Source: Limimaricola pyoseonensis
GTDB lineage: Bacteria; Pseudomonadota; Alphaproteobacteria; Rhodobacterales; Rhodobacteraceae
Assembly: GCF_900102015.1 (NCBI RefSeq)
Contig: NZ_FNAT01000002.1
Coordinates: 62,001-126,000 of the forward strand
Direction: 5' to 3'
Length of the DNA stretch: 64,000 nt
Shown here piece by piece: positions 27,723 to 39,152 of the stretch. The first letter of the stretch is position 1; each line of letters opens with the position of its first letter. The notes under the pieces were generated by a model. That model made no database searches, was not told where the DNA came from, and saw only the letters and a list, made by a program, of their open reading frames with translations. A program made the translations under genes and the position numbers.

Positions 27723-27965
27723 TCAGACCGTCTCGAGGAAGGTGCAGGTCATGGCGCCGCCGAAGCCCTGTTCCCTGGTGATCCAGCCCTGGGCGCGCTT
27801 GCGGTCGTTGACCTCGAACAGCACCAGCACGCTCGAGCCGTGATCGGCGTCGCGCCAGATCTGCAGCTGGCTGAGGCCGGCCTGCATGCGCTCCTCGTAA
27901 TCGGCGTCGAAGGCCTTTTTCCAGCCGTCGTAGTCGGGGGTGTCGATCTGGCACAGGAGCTGCAT
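27723..27965 (-). CDS. Conserved small protein, 80 aa
   Basis: 80 aa soluble protein with alternating hydrophobic pattern (MQLLCQIDTPDYDGWKKAFD, SVLVLFEVNDRKRAQGWI) suggesting a ferredoxin-like/antibiotic-monooxygenase-type fold. I do not recognise a named family. It sits in the suc cluster after the sucB hairpin and before the MAPEG pair, all on the same strand. That position and the clean start support it as a real gene. Confidence 0.7.
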   Translation of the reverse strand: MQLLCQIDTPDYDGWKKAFDADYEERMQAGLSQLQIWRDADHGSSVLVLFEVNDRKRAQGWITREQGFGGAMTCTFLETV

Positions 27966-27989
27966 GGCGGGGCCTTTCGGATGGAAACG

Positions 27990-28014
27990 GTGGCCCGGCT
28001 CAACGCCGGGCCAC
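27990..28014 (-). terminator. Hairpin after sucB
   Basis: GTGGCCCGGC and GCCGGGCCAC form a perfect 10-bp stem with loop TCAAC in the 58-base gap after sucB. There is no strong U-run, so it may attenuate rather than stop transcription into the 80-aa/MAPEG/lpd genes. Confidence 0.65.
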
Positions 28015-28023
28015 GCGCGCGGT

Positions 28024-29268
28024 TCAGAGATCCATCAGCAGGCGGCGCGGATCCTCGAGCGCCTCCTTGACGCGGACGAGGAAGGTCACCGCGCCCTTGC
28101 CGTCGACGATGCGGTGATCGTAGCTCAGCGCCAGGTACATCATCGGCCGGATCACGATCTGGCCGTCGACCACCACGGGCCGCTCCTGGATCTTGTGCAT
28201 GCCGAGGATGCCCGACTGCGGCGGGTTGAGGATCGGCGAGGACATCAGCGAGCCGTAGACGCCGCCGTTCGAGATGGTGAAGGAGCCGCCCTGCATGTCG
28301 GCCATGCCAAGCTTGCCGTCGCGCGCCTTGGTCCCGAGCTCGGCGATCTCCTTCTCGATCGCGGCGAAGCTCTTCTCATGCGCGTCGCGCACCACCGGCA
28401 CCACGAGACCCGAGGGCGTGCCCACCGCCACGCCCATGTGGACGTAGTTCTTGTAGACCACGTGGTCGCCGTCGATCTCGGCGTTGACGTCCGGCACCTC
28501 GTTCAGCGCGTGCACGCAGGCCTTGGCGAAGAAGGACATGAAGCCGAGCTTGACGCCGTGCTTCTTCTCGAACTGCGCCTTGTAGGTGTTGCGCAGGTCC
28601 ATCACCGCCGACATGTCCACCTCGTTGTAGGTGGTCAGCATCGCGGCGGTGTTCTGCGCCTCCTTCAGGCGGCGGGCGATGGTCTGGCGCAGGCGGGTCA
28701 TCTTGACCCGCTCCTCGCGGTCGGCGTCGTTCGAGGAGACCGGCGCGCGCGGCGTCTGCTTCGGTGCCTCGGCCTTTTTCGGCTCGGACAGCGCCTTGAG
28801 CACGTCGCCCTTCATCACCCGGCCGTCCTTGCCGGTGCCCTTGACGTCGCCCTCCTTGAGGTCGTTCTCGGCCATCAGCTTCTTGGCGGAGGGCGCGTCC
28901 TCGGTGTCGCCGCGGGCGTCGCCCTTCTCGGCCGGCTCGCCCTTGGGCTCGCCCGAGACGTCGGTGGCCTTCTGCTGCTCGGAGGGCTTGCCCTCCTCGG
29001 GCGCCTCGGGCGCGGACTTGGCGGGGGCATCGCCCTCGCTGACCTGCGCCAAGAGCGCGTCGACGCCGACGGTCTCGCCCTCGTTCGCGACGATCTCCGA
29101 CAGCGTGCCGGCGACGGGGGAGGGGACCTCCACCGTCACCTTGTCGGTCTCGAGCTCGCACAGCATCTCGTCCACCGCGACGGCGTCGCCCGGCTTCTTG
29201 AACCAGGTGGCGACGGTCGCTTCCGAGACGCTCTCGCCGAGGGTGGGAACGCGGACTTCGGTGCTCAT
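28024..29268 (-). CDS. sucB: Dihydrolipoyl succinyltransferase (E2 of 2-oxoglutarate dehydrogenase)
   Basis: 414 aa from ATG 29268, two bases after the sucA stop. Order of domains: lipoyl domain (1-76, lipoylated Lys43 in ETDKVTVEV); Pro/Ala/Glu-rich linker; E1/E3-binding domain ([20 protein letters not shown]...KGDVL, ~120-155); catalytic acyltransferase core ending in [11 protein letters not shown] (His385, Asp389). It transfers succinyl from E1 to CoA. Coupling to sucA and proximity to lpd complete the complex. Confidence 0.97.
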   Translation of the reverse strand: MSTEVRVPTLGESVSEATVATWFKKPGDAVAVDEMLCELETDKVTVEVPSPVAGTLSEIVANEGETVGVDALLAQVSEGDAPAKSAPEAPEEGKPSEQQKATDVSGEPKGEPAEKGDARGDTEDAPSAKKLMAENDLKEGDVKGTGKDGRVMKGDVLKALSEPKKAEAPKQTPRAPVSSNDADREERVKMTRLRQTIARRLKEAQNTAAMLTTYNEVDMSAVMDLRNTYKAQFEKKHGVKLGFMSFFAKACVHALNEVPDVNAEIDGDHVVYKNYVHMGVAVGTPSGLVVPVVRDAHEKSFAAIEKEIAELGTKARDGKLGMADMQGGSFTISNGGVYGSLMSSPILNPPQSGILGMHKIQERPVVVDGQIVIRPMMYLALSYDHRIVDGKGAVTFLVRVKEALEDPRRLLMDL

Positions 29269-29270
29269 TC

Positions 29271-32228
29271 TCAGTTTCCTTCGATGCTCAGCGCTTCGTT
29301 GACCAGCGCTTCCTGTTGGGCCTTGTGCTGGCTGGCGAGACCGGTCGCGGGCGAGGCGCTCGCGTGGCGGCCGACATAGCGCGGCCGCTTGTGGTCGGCC
29401 TCGATCCGGCTCAGCACCCATTCGATGTTGGGCTCGATGAAGCTCCAGGCGCCCTGGTTCTTGGGCTCTTCCTGGCACCACACCATCTCGGCCTGCTTGA
29501 AGCGGTCGAGCTCCTTGACCAGCGACAGCGCCGGGAAGGGATAGAACTGCTCGATCCGCATCAGGTAGACGTCGTCCAGCCCGCGCGCGTCACGCTCCTC
29601 GAGCAGGTCGTAATAGACCTTGCCCGAGCACATCACCACGCGCTTGATCTCGGCGTCGGGCTTGAGCTGGGTGTCGCTGTGGCCCTTCTCGGCGTCGTCC
29701 CACAGCACGCGGTGGAAGGACGAGCCGGTGGTGAAGTCCTCGGCGTCCGAGACCGCCATCTTGTGGCGCAGCAGCGATTTCGGCGTCATCAGCACCAGCG
29801 GCTTGCGGAAGTCGCGGTGCAGCTGCCGGCGCAGGATGTGGAAGTAGTTCGCCGGGGTCGAGCAGTTGGCGACGATCCAGTTGTCCTGGCCGCACATCTG
29901 CAGGAACCGCTCGAGCCGGGCCGAGGAGTGTTCGGGACCCTGGCCCTCGTAGCCATGCGGCAGCAGCATCACGAGGCCCGACATGCGCAGCCACTTCGAT
30001 TCCCCCGAGGAGATGAACTGGTCGAACATGATCTGCGCGCCGTTGGCGAAGTCGCCGAACTGCGCCTCCCACATCACCAGCGCGTTGGGCTCGGCGAGGC
30101 TGTAGCCGTATTCGAAACCCAGCACCGCGTATTCCGAGAGCATCGAGTCGATGACCTCGTAGCGCGCCTGCCCCTCGCGGATCGCGTTGAGCGGGTAGTA
30201 GCGCTCCTCGGTCTCCTGGTTGATGAAGGCCGAATGGCGCTGCGAGAAGGTGCCGCGGGTGCTGTCCTGGCCCGAGAGCCGCACCGGGTAGCCCTCGGTC
30301 AGCAGCGAGCCGAAGGCCAGCGCCTCGGCGGTGGCCCAGTCGAAGCCCTCGCCGCTCTCGAACATCTGGCTCTTGGCCTCGAGCAGCCGCTTGACCGTGC
30401 GGTGCAGCGGGAAGCCGTCGGGCGCGCGGGTGATGGCGCGGCCGATCTCGGCCATGGTCTTCTCGTCGATCGCGGTCTGGCCGCGCTCGTAGCTCTCGCC
30501 GTCGCGCCGGTCGAGATGGCTCCAGCGGCCGTCGAGCCAGTCGGCCTTGTTCGGGCGGTAGCTCTTGCCGGCCTCGAACTCGTCGCCCAGCATCGCCTGG
30601 AACTGGGTCTTCATGTCCTCGATCTCGCCCTCGGGGATCAGCCCGTCCTTGACCAGCCGCTCGGTGTAGAGCGTGAGCGTGGTCTTCTGGCTCTTGATCT
30701 TCTTGTACATCACCGGGTTGGTGAACATGGGCTCGTCGCCCTCGTTGTGACCGAAGCGGCGGTAGCAGAAGATGTCGATCACCACGTCTTTGTGGAACTT
30801 CTGCCGGAACTCGGTCGCCACCTTGGCGGCATGCACCACCGCCTCCGGGTCGTCGCCGTTGACGTGGAAGATCGGCGCCTCGACCATCAGCGCGATGTCG
30901 GTCGGGTAGGGCGAGGAGCGCGAGAAGTGCGGCGCGGTGGTGAAGCCGATCTGGTTGTTCACCACGATATGCATGGTGCCGCCGGTGCGATGCCCGGTCA
31001 GGCCCGACAGGCCGAAGCACTCGGCCACGACGCCCTGGCCCGCGAAGGCCGCGTCGCCATGCAGCAGGATCGGGATGACCTGCGTGCGGTCGGCATCGCC
31101 GAGCTGGCTCTGCTTGGCGCGGGCCTTGCCGATCACCACCGGGTTCACCGCCTCGAGGTGGGAGGGGTTGGCGGTCAGCGACAGGTGCACCTTGTTGCCG
31201 TCGAACTCGCGGTCCGAGGAGGCGCCGAGATGGTATTTCACGTCGCCCGAGCCGTCCACTTCCTCGGGCTTGAAGCTGCCGCCCTGGAACTCGTGGAAGA
31301 TCGCGCGGTAGGGCTTCTGCATGACGTTGGCGAGCACCGAGAGGCGGCCGCGATGCGGCATGCCGATCACGATGTCCTTCACGCCGAGCTGGCCGCCGCG
31401 CTTGATGATCTGCTCCATCGCCGGGATCAGCGCCTCGCCGCCGTCGAGGCCGAAGCGCTTGGTGCCCATGTACTTGACGTGCAGGTACTTCTCGAAGCCC
31501 TCGGCCTCGACCAGCTTGTTGAGGATGGCGCGGCGGCCTTCCTCGGTGAACTTCACCTCCTTGCCGTAGCCCTCGATCCGCTCCTTGAGCCAGGCCGACT
31601 GCTCGGGGTCGGAGATGTGCATGTACTGCAGCGCGAAGGTGCCGCAATAGGTGCGCTTCACCAGCGCCAGGATCTCGCGCAGCGAGGCGATCTCGAGGCC
31701 GAGCACGTTGTCGATGAAGATCGGCCGGTCCATGTCGGCCTCGGTGAAGCCGTAGGATTTCGGGTCGAGCTCGGGATGCGGGGTCTGCTCGCGCAGACCG
31801 AGCGGGTCGAGATCGGCGACCAGGTGGCCGCGGATGCGGTAGGCGCGGATCAGCATCAAGGCGCGGATCGAATCCAGCACCGCGGCGCGCAGCTGCGCCT
31901 CCGACAGGCCGGCGCCGGCGGCCTCGGCCTTCTTGGCGATCTTGTCGCGCGCGCCCTTGGCCTCGGCCGGCCACTGCCCGTCGAGCGCGGCGGTCAGCTC
32001 GTCGCCCGGCACGGGCGGCCAGTCGCTGCGCGCCCAGCTCGGGCCGCTGGCCTCGGCGCGGGCGTCCGAGCCGCTGTCGCCGAGGCTCTGGAAGAACTCC
32101 TGCCAGGCCGCGTCGACGCTCGACGGGTTGTCGGCGTAGCGGGCGTGCAGCTGCTCGATGTAATCGGCATTGGCGCCCTGCAGAAAGCTGGAGGCGTGGA
32201 ACACGTCGTTGGGGCTGTGCTCGGTCAT
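29271..32228 (-). CDS. sucA: 2-oxoglutarate dehydrogenase E1
   Basis: 985 aa, full length. The N-terminal E2-binding segment is present ([18 protein letters not shown], ~14-31), as are the E1o signatures [48 protein letters not shown] (thiamin diphosphate/Mg region) and [24 protein letters not shown]. It decarboxylates 2-oxoglutarate and reductively succinylates the lipoyl arm of SucB. A hairpin separates it from sucD, so it may also have its own level of expression. Confidence 0.98.
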   Translation of the reverse strand: MTEHSPNDVFHASSFLQGANADYIEQLHARYADNPSSVDAAWQEFFQSLGDSGSDARAEASGPSWARSDWPPVPGDELTAALDGQWPAEAKGARDKIAKKAEAAGAGLSEAQLRAAVLDSIRALMLIRAYRIRGHLVADLDPLGLREQTPHPELDPKSYGFTEADMDRPIFIDNVLGLEIASLREILALVKRTYCGTFALQYMHISDPEQSAWLKERIEGYGKEVKFTEEGRRAILNKLVEAEGFEKYLHVKYMGTKRFGLDGGEALIPAMEQIIKRGGQLGVKDIVIGMPHRGRLSVLANVMQKPYRAIFHEFQGGSFKPEEVDGSGDVKYHLGASSDREFDGNKVHLSLTANPSHLEAVNPVVIGKARAKQSQLGDADRTQVIPILLHGDAAFAGQGVVAECFGLSGLTGHRTGGTMHIVVNNQIGFTTAPHFSRSSPYPTDIALMVEAPIFHVNGDDPEAVVHAAKVATEFRQKFHKDVVIDIFCYRRFGHNEGDEPMFTNPVMYKKIKSQKTTLTLYTERLVKDGLIPEGEIEDMKTQFQAMLGDEFEAGKSYRPNKADWLDGRWSHLDRRDGESYERGQTAIDEKTMAEIGRAITRAPDGFPLHRTVKRLLEAKSQMFESGEGFDWATAEALAFGSLLTEGYPVRLSGQDSTRGTFSQRHSAFINQETEERYYPLNAIREGQARYEVIDSMLSEYAVLGFEYGYSLAEPNALVMWEAQFGDFANGAQIMFDQFISSGESKWLRMSGLVMLLPHGYEGQGPEHSSARLERFLQMCGQDNWIVANCSTPANYFHILRRQLHRDFRKPLVLMTPKSLLRHKMAVSDAEDFTTGSSFHRVLWDDAEKGHSDTQLKPDAEIKRVVMCSGKVYYDLLEERDARGLDDVYLMRIEQFYPFPALSLVKELDRFKQAEMVWCQEEPKNQGAWSFIEPNIEWVLSRIEADHKRPRYVGRHASASPATGLASQHKAQQEALVNEALSIEGN

Positions 32229-32302
32229 GGCCGGATCCTCGATCCTTGGCAGAAAATTTTGGGGCCGGGGGCCCAGATAGGGCGCGCGGCCCGGATGTCA
32301 GG

Positions 32303-32328
32303 GGGCGGGGGCGCCTCCGCCCCCGCCC
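32303..32328 (-). terminator. Hairpin between sucD and sucA
   Basis: GGGCGGGGGCG and CGCCCCCGCCC form a perfect 11-bp stem with loop CCTC. There is no U-run. It probably sets the ratio between the sucCD and sucAB parts of the transcript. Confidence 0.65.
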
Positions 32329-32336
32329 GCAGGCGA

Positions 32337-33218
<882 letters not shown>

Positions 33219-33223
33219 GTGTC

Positions 33224-34417
33224 TTACCCCTTCACCGCTTTGACGATCTTCTCGGCGGCGTCGGACAGGTTGTCCGCCGCGATCACGTCAAGGCCGCTGT
33301 TGTTGATGATCTCCTTGCCCTGGTCGACATTCGTGCCTTCCAGGCGCACGACCAGCGGCACCTTCAGGCCGACTTCCTTGACCGCGGCGATCACGCCCTC
33401 GGCGATCACGTCGCAGCGCATGATGCCGCCGAAGATGTTGACGAGGATGCCTTTGACGTTCTCGTCGGAGGTGATGATCTTGAAGGCCTCGGTGACCTTC
33501 TCCTTGGTCGCGCCGCCGCCCACGTCGAGGAAGTTGGCCGGCTCGGCGCCCTTGAGCTTGATGATGTCCATCGTCGCCATGGCGAGGCCCGCGCCGTTCA
33601 CCATGCAGCCGATCTCGCCGTCGAGCGCGATGTAGTTCAGGTCGTACTTGGAGGCCTGCAGCTCCTTGGCGTCCTCCTCGGTCTCGTCGCGCAGCGCCGC
33701 GATGTCGGCGTGGCGGTAGATCGCGTTGCCGTCGAAGCCCATCTTGGCGTCGAGGCACTTCAGCTCGCCCTTGTCGGTGATGATCAGCGGGTTGATCTCG
33801 AGCATCTCCATGTCCTTGTCCATGAAGAGCCGGTAGAGAGTGTCCATCAGCTTGACGCACTGCTTGACCTGCTGGCCCTCGAGGCCGAGCGAGAAGGCGA
33901 TGCGGCGGCCGTGGAAGGGCTGGTAGCCGGTGGCCGGGTCGACGCTGAAGGAGAGGATCTTCTCAGGCGTCTTCTCGGCGACCTCCTCGATGTCCATGCC
34001 GCCCTCGGTCGAGCAGACGAAGGAGACGCGGCTGGTCGAGCGGTCCACCAGCAGCGCGAGGTAGAGCTCGCGCTCGATGTCCGAGCCGTCCTCGATGTAG
34101 ATGCGGTTGACCTGCTTGCCGGCCGGGCCGGTCTGGTGGGTCACCAGCGTGCGGCCGAGCATGCGGCGCGCCTCCTCGGCGGCCTCCTCGACCGACTTGG
34201 CCAGACGCACGCCGCCCTTCTCGCCGGCGTCGGATTCCTTGAAGTGACCCTTGCCGCGGCCGCCGGCGTGGATCTGCGCCTTGACCACCCAGAGCGGGCC
34301 GTCGAGCTCGCTGGCGGCGGTCTTGGCCTCCTCGGCGCGCATCACCGGGCGGCCGTCGGAGACGGGGGCGCCGTAGGAGCGCAGAAGGGCCTTCGCCTGA
34401 TATTCGTGAATGTTCAT
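33224..34417 (-). CDS. sucC: Succinyl-CoA synthetase beta subunit
   Basis: 397 aa with an ATP-grasp fold ([40 protein letters not shown]) and the C-terminal ligase domain containing [17 protein letters not shown]. First gene of the suc cluster. Its upstream region (34418-34703) carries a composite palindromic element shared with sdhC, described separately, and the mdh terminator. Confidence 0.98.
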   Translation of the reverse strand: MNIHEYQAKALLRSYGAPVSDGRPVMRAEEAKTAASELDGPLWVVKAQIHAGGRGKGHFKESDAGEKGGVRLAKSVEEAAEEARRMLGRTLVTHQTGPAGKQVNRIYIEDGSDIERELYLALLVDRSTSRVSFVCSTEGGMDIEEVAEKTPEKILSFSVDPATGYQPFHGRRIAFSLGLEGQQVKQCVKLMDTLYRLFMDKDMEMLEINPLIITDKGELKCLDAKMGFDGNAIYRHADIAALRDETEEDAKELQASKYDLNYIALDGEIGCMVNGAGLAMATMDIIKLKGAEPANFLDVGGGATKEKVTEAFKIITSDENVKGILVNIFGGIMRCDVIAEGVIAAVKEVGLKVPLVVRLEGTNVDQGKEIINNSGLDVIAADNLSDAAEKIVKAVKG

Positions 34418-34513
34418 GGACCGGTCCTCGGTTGCCGTGATTTGGCCCCTTCAAACACAGTCGCGGCGCCCGCAGAACAGCTTTTCTGGGTCGGTAGGCG
34501 AAAACCCGACATA

Positions 34514-34544
34514 TGTGATCACAGTTTTCGGGGCTGTGATCACG
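34514..34544. promoter_or_regulatory. Paired TGTGATCAC palindromes upstream of sucC
   Basis: TGTGATCACA at 34514-34523 and TGTGATCACG at 34535-34544 lie 21 bp apart centre to centre (two helical turns). The distance to the sucC start is 97-127 bases. The same pair, same spacing and same order relative to transcription, is upstream of sdhC. Confidence 0.7.
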
Positions 34545-34554
34545 GGCATCCCCT

Positions 34555-34568
34555 TGGCTGCGCTAACG
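34555..34568. promoter_or_regulatory. GCGC-centred LacI-type half palindrome upstream of sucC
   Basis: TGGCTGCGCTAACG has one perfect GCGCTAAC half-site and matches 10 of 14 positions of TGTTAGCGCTAACA, which I recall as the CceR-type consensus. It lies on the promoter-distal side of the paired palindromes, as at sdhC. Confidence 0.45.
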
Positions 34569-34628
34569 CCGCGGTGCAGCGACTCGCGGCCGCCCGCGCC
34601 GCCGGTCGGCGCCGAGGCGCCGGGCACG

Positions 34629-34653
34629 AAAAAGGGCGCCCCGAAGGGCGCCC
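34629..34653 (-). terminator. Intrinsic terminator of mdh
   Basis: On the minus strand GGGCGCCC-TTCG-GGGCGCCC is followed directly by TTTTT. It is a textbook stem with a tetraloop and U-run, about 50 bases after the mdh stop. Confidence 0.9.
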
Positions 34654-34703
34654 CTGTCGTCATCATGTCGCTGCCGCGGCGCTGTCGCGCGGCGGGGTCG
34701 CGA

Positions 34704-35813
<1,110 letters not shown>

Positions 35814-35845
35814 TCATGCGATGAGGGCCTCTCGCGAGACGGGGG

Positions 35846-37132
35846 TCACTGCGCCGCGGGCGCTTCCTCGGCCTCCATCTCCATCTCGGCCTCCGCGCCG
35901 GCCTCGGCGGCGGGCATCTCGGCCTCGGGGGCCTCGTATTCCGGCAGGGCCTTCAGCTCGTCCTCGGTGGCGCTGATGTAGACCCGGATGTCCGAGCCGT
36001 CCTCGTTGGTCATCAGCTGCAGGTCGTCGAAGTTCACGGCGACCTTCTTCTCGCCGAGGCCGAGGAAGCCGCCGACGCCGATCACCGCCTGCTCGACTTC
36101 GCCGGTATCGGTGACCACGAGGTCCTCGATCTCGCCGATGTTCTCGTCCTGGGCGCCGTAGACCGAAGCGCCGCTGAGCTGCTCGACGCTGATGTCGTCG
36201 AGCGTGGCGGCGGCATAGCCCTCGAGCTGGACGCCACCCGTGGCCATCTCGCCCTCGGCCATCTCGGCTTCGCCTTCGGCCATCTCGCCCTCGATGGCGG
36301 CCTCGCCTTCGGCCATCTCGCCTTCGACGGCGGCTTCGGCCTCGGCCATCTCGCCCTCGACCTCGGCCGCGGCATCGGCGACCTCGCCCTCGGCTTCGGC
36401 CATCTCGGTCTCGAGCTCGGTCTCGGCTTCCGCCATCTCGGTCTCGACCGCGGCCTCGGCTTCGGCGGCGCCTTCCTCGACGGCGGCTTCCGCCTCGGCC
36501 ATCTCGGTTTCGGCCTCGGTCTCCATCTCGGCCATCTCGGTCTCGACCTCGGCTTCCGCCTCGGCCATCTCGCCCTCGGCGGTCTCGACCTCGGTCATCG
36601 CGGTGTCGCCGTCGGCGGGCACGCCCTCGACCGCTTCACCCTCGGCCATGGCCTCGCCGGCTTCCTCGGTCTGCTCGACCATGCCCGGCTCGGCGGCCAT
36701 CGCGGTCTCGTTGGCGCGCTCGAAGGCCGGGGCGCCTTCCAGGGCCGCCTGGCTCGAGTTGATCACCAGGAACCGCTCGCCATTGGCGTCGTCATAGGTG
36801 CGGATCTGGTCCATGGTGATGGCGACGTCCTTCTCGCCGATCCCGAGGAACCCGCCCACGCCGACGATCACCGCCTGCACGGTGCCGTCCTCGGAGACGA
36901 TCATGTCGTTGATCTCGCCGACATCGTCCCATTGCTGGGCCTCGAAGTCGATCGCATCGCCGTTCTCGCCGAGCTCCTGCTCGGAGGAGTAGACGCGCAT
37001 GCCGATCATGTTGGTGGCATAGAAGTCGTTCTCGCCGATCTCGTAGCCGCCCGTGCCCATTTCATGTTGTTCGGCATAGGCCGCGGTGCCCAGCACCAGG
37101 CCCATCGCCGCAGAGGCAAGCAGATGTTTCAT
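35846..37132 (-). CDS. Exported PRC-barrel protein with acidic Glu/Ala repeat
   Basis: 428 aa from ATG 37132, chosen because it gives a signal peptide (MKHLLASAAMGLVLGTAAYA, cleavage ~20). Two PRC-barrel modules, ~40-125 and ~315-395, share the loop GVGGFLG(I/L)GEK. Between them (~150-300) lies a low-complexity Glu/Ala/Met stretch with 11-residue repeats such as AAVEGEMAEGE and AAIEGEMAEGE. A second acidic tail ends the protein. PRC barrels in exported alphaproteobacterial proteins have no fixed function. The linker is probably a long charged helix or a disordered spacer in the periplasm. The gene stands alone, with a hairpin after it. Confidence 0.88.
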   Translation of the reverse strand: MKHLLASAAMGLVLGTAAYAEQHEMGTGGYEIGENDFYATNMIGMRVYSSEQELGENGDAIDFEAQQWDDVGEINDMIVSEDGTVQAVIVGVGGFLGIGEKDVAITMDQIRTYDDANGERFLVINSSQAALEGAPAFERANETAMAAEPGMVEQTEEAGEAMAEGEAVEGVPADGDTAMTEVETAEGEMAEAEAEVETEMAEMETEAETEMAEAEAAVEEGAAEAEAAVETEMAEAETELETEMAEAEGEVADAAAEVEGEMAEAEAAVEGEMAEGEAAIEGEMAEGEAEMAEGEMATGGVQLEGYAAATLDDISVEQLSGASVYGAQDENIGEIEDLVVTDTGEVEQAVIGVGGFLGLGEKKVAVNFDDLQLMTNEDGSDIRVYISATEDELKALPEYEAPEAEMPAAEAGAEAEMEMEAEEAPAAQ

Positions 37133-37303
37133 CTCAGAACCTTTCCAATGCCAGCCGGCGCCCTGTCGGCGACCGGCCGTATCTGGCGGATGAACCTCCG
37201 ATCCGGCATCGGGTTGCATGTCAGGCGACAATTTTTCGCATTGCCCCCGAAAGCGGCGGGGGGATGCCAATATCTGCGGCGAAAACGCGCGCGACTCTGC
37301 CGA

Positions 37304-37603
37304 TCAGGCCTCGGGCTCGGGCGGCGACAGGCCGCCGGCGAGGGCCTCGAAGGCCTCGCCCGCCGCCATCAGGCAGGTCGGGCCGCCGGGCTTCGTGGTC
37401 AGCAGGCTCCAGCTGCCGTCGTCCGAGGCGTAGATCTCGACCACGCGCCGCTTGCCGTCCAGCGCGATCGCCCGCCGGCTTTCGCCGTAGCGTTCGGCCA
37501 GGTGGGCGGTGATCTCGGCATGCGGGCCGCAGCGCGGCGCCGCCGCGGCCGGGCCGGCCAGGGCGAGAAACAGGAACGGAAGCAGGCGCGGCGCACGGGT
37601 CAT
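37304..37603 (-). CDS. Small exported hypothetical protein
   Basis: 99 aa with a signal peptide (RLLPFLFLALAGPAAAA, cleavage ~22). The mature part holds two cysteines (APRCGPH and GPTCLMAAGEAF) that could form a disulfide. The pattern ITAHLAERYGESRRAIAL...VVEIYASDDGSWSLL recurs in Rhodobacterales small periplasmic proteins as I remember them; function is unknown. It is divergent from the malyl-CoA thioesterase-like gene, and tandem GCGGTT-ACCGG repeats lie between them. Confidence 0.75.
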   Translation of the reverse strand: MTRAPRLLPFLFLALAGPAAAAPRCGPHAEITAHLAERYGESRRAIALDGKRRVVEIYASDDGSWSLLTTKPGGPTCLMAAGEAFEALAGGLSPPEPEA

Positions 37604-37670
37604 GGTGTCTCTCCGGTAGGGCTGCGTTCGGCGGGGTGATGCAGGCAGTCTCGCGCAACGACGCGAAGAT

Positions 37671-37703
37671 GCGGTTAACCGGGCGCGCGGCGCGGTTGAC
37701 CGG
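37671..37703. promoter_or_regulatory. Tandem GCGGTT(A/G)ACCGG repeats in a divergent promoter region
   Basis: GCGGTTAACCGG (37671-37682, containing a palindromic core CGGTTAACCG) and GCGGTTGACCGG (37692-37703) are direct repeats 21 bp apart. They lie between the divergent 99-aa gene and the malyl-CoA thioesterase-like gene, 55-88 bases before the latter's start. Confidence 0.5.
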
Positions 37704-37758
37704 CCGGGCGGGGAAGGGGCAGGCTGCCGGGGCGCGCCGCCCCCTGAAAGACCCTGCC

Positions 37759-38601
37759 ATGCCCGATCTGCCCTACCGCTCCGCCCTGTTCGTGCCGGCC
37801 TCGAAGCCGCGGGCGCTGGAGAAGGCGCGGGGCCTGCCCTGCGACGCGCTGCTCTTCGATCTCGAGGACGCGGTCGCGCCCGAGGCCAAGGCGGATGCGC
37901 GCGCGGCGCTGGCCGCGGCGCTCGGGGCGGGCGGCTTCGGCCGGCGGGCCCGGATCGTCCGGATCAACGCGCCGGCCACGCCCTGGGGCGCGCAGGATCT
38001 CGAGGCGGCGGCGCGGCTCGACTGCGACGGCGTGCTGGTGCCGAAGGTGGGCGGCCCGGCCGATCTCGACGCCGCGCGCTGCGGCCGGCCGCTCTGGGCG
38101 ATGATCGAGACCGCGCGCGGGGTGATCGAGGCCCCGGCGATCTGCCGCCACCCCGACCTCGCCGGCGTGGTGGTCGGCCCGAACGACCTCGCCCGCGAGC
38201 TCGGCGCGCGCGAGACGCCGGACCGGATGCCGCTGTGGCACGCGCTGCAGGCGGTGCTGCTGGCGGCTCGCGCCGCCGGGATCGTGGCGCTCGACGGCGT
38301 CTGCAACGCCATCGACGACCCCGAGCGGCTCGCGGCCGAATGCCGGCAGGGCCGTGACATGGGCTATGACGGCAAGAGCCTGATCCATCCCGGCCAGATC
38401 GCCGCCGCCAACGCCGCCTTCGCGCCGTCGGCGGCCGAGATCGACCTCGCCCGCCGCCAGATCGCCGCGCATGAGGCGGCGCTGGCCGAGGGGCAGGGGG
38501 TGGCGGTGGTCGAAGGCCGGATCGTCGAGGCGCTGCATGTGGAGACCGCGCGCGCGACGCTGAGGCGGGCGCGCGCCATCGCGGAACGGGAGGCGTCATG
38601 A
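37759..38601 (+). CDS. mcl2: HpcH/HpaI-citrate lyase family protein, (3S)-malyl-CoA thioesterase-like
   Basis: 280 aa from ATG 37759. The CitE-fold landmarks are RSALFVPASKPRALEKA, DLEDAV, VRINAPATPWG, WAMIETARGVIEAP, VVGPNDLA and GYDGKSLIHPGQI. In Rhodobacter the homologue located between mdh and sdh is the (3S)-malyl-CoA thioesterase (Mcl2), which releases malate in the ethylmalonyl-CoA/glyoxylate route. That context match is why I prefer it over a generic CoA-ester lyase. Its stop overlaps the NnrU start (ATGA). Confidence 0.85.
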   Translation: MPDLPYRSALFVPASKPRALEKARGLPCDALLFDLEDAVAPEAKADARAALAAALGAGGFGRRARIVRINAPATPWGAQDLEAAARLDCDGVLVPKVGGPADLDAARCGRPLWAMIETARGVIEAPAICRHPDLAGVVVGPNDLARELGARETPDRMPLWHALQAVLLAARAAGIVALDGVCNAIDDPERLAAECRQGRDMGYDGKSLIHPGQIAAANAAFAPSAAEIDLARRQIAAHEAALAEGQGVAVVEGRIVEALHVETARATLRRARAIAEREAS

Positions 38602-39152
38602 TCCTGCTGCTCTTGGGCCTCGCGCTGTGGAGCGCGGCGCATCTGATGCCGCGCCTCGCGCCCGGGCTGCACGACCGGCTCGGCCGGGCGGCGCGCCCGG
38701 TCGTGGCGGTGGGGGTGCTGCTGGGCCTGTGGCTGATGATCCGCGGCTATTCGGGCTGGGACGCGGCCTGGCACTGGTCGCCGCCCGCCTGGACCCGGCA
38801 TCTCAACAACCTGATGGTTCTGGTCGCGGTCTATCTCTACGCGGCCTCGGGCATGAAGACCCGCGTGGCGGTGGCGCTGCGCCACCCGCAGCTTCTGGGC
38901 GTGACGCTCTGGGCCGCGGCGCATCTGCTGGTCAACGGCCACTGGGCGGCGCTGGTGCTGTTCGGCGGGCTGGGGGTCTGGGCGGTGGTCGAGATGGCGG
39001 TGCTCAATGCCCGCGCCCCGGCGCCCGAGACGCCGCCGCCGGCGCCGATGGGCCGCGAGATCGGCGCCGTGGCCGGCGCGGTGGTGGTTTTCATCCTGAT
39101 CGGGCTGGTGCATGGCTGGGTCGGAGCCAACCCTTTCGGAGCCATGTCATGA
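38598..39152 (+). CDS. NnrU family membrane protein
   Basis: 184 aa with about five membrane segments. The N-terminus (LLLLGLALWSAAHLMPRLAPG) and RHPQLLGVTLWAAAHLLVNG are typical of NnrU/isoprenylcysteine-methyltransferase-like membrane proteins. NnrU was named in a nitrite/NO respiration context, but here it is coupled by 4-base overlaps to a malyl-CoA thioesterase-like gene and a DUF1737 gene, with no denitrification gene in sight. Confidence 0.88.
   Translation: MILLLLGLALWSAAHLMPRLAPGLHDRLGRAARPVVAVGVLLGLWLMIRGYSGWDAAWHWSPPAWTRHLNNLMVLVAVYLYAASGMKTRVAVALRHPQLLGVTLWAAAHLLVNGHWAALVLFGGLGVWAVVEMAVLNARAPAPETPPPAPMGREIGAVAGAVVVFILIGLVHGWVGANPFGAMS

Noticed and set aside
34514-34544. TGTGATCACA read as CRP/FNR-type sites
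   Set aside because: CRP needs a 6-bp spacer between TGTGA and TCACA; here the halves are abutting, so a different regulator is required.
35846-37132. Acidic repeat region as a CRISPR or satellite array
   Set aside because: The repeats are in frame, vary by codon and encode a continuous Glu/Ala peptide within a single gene.
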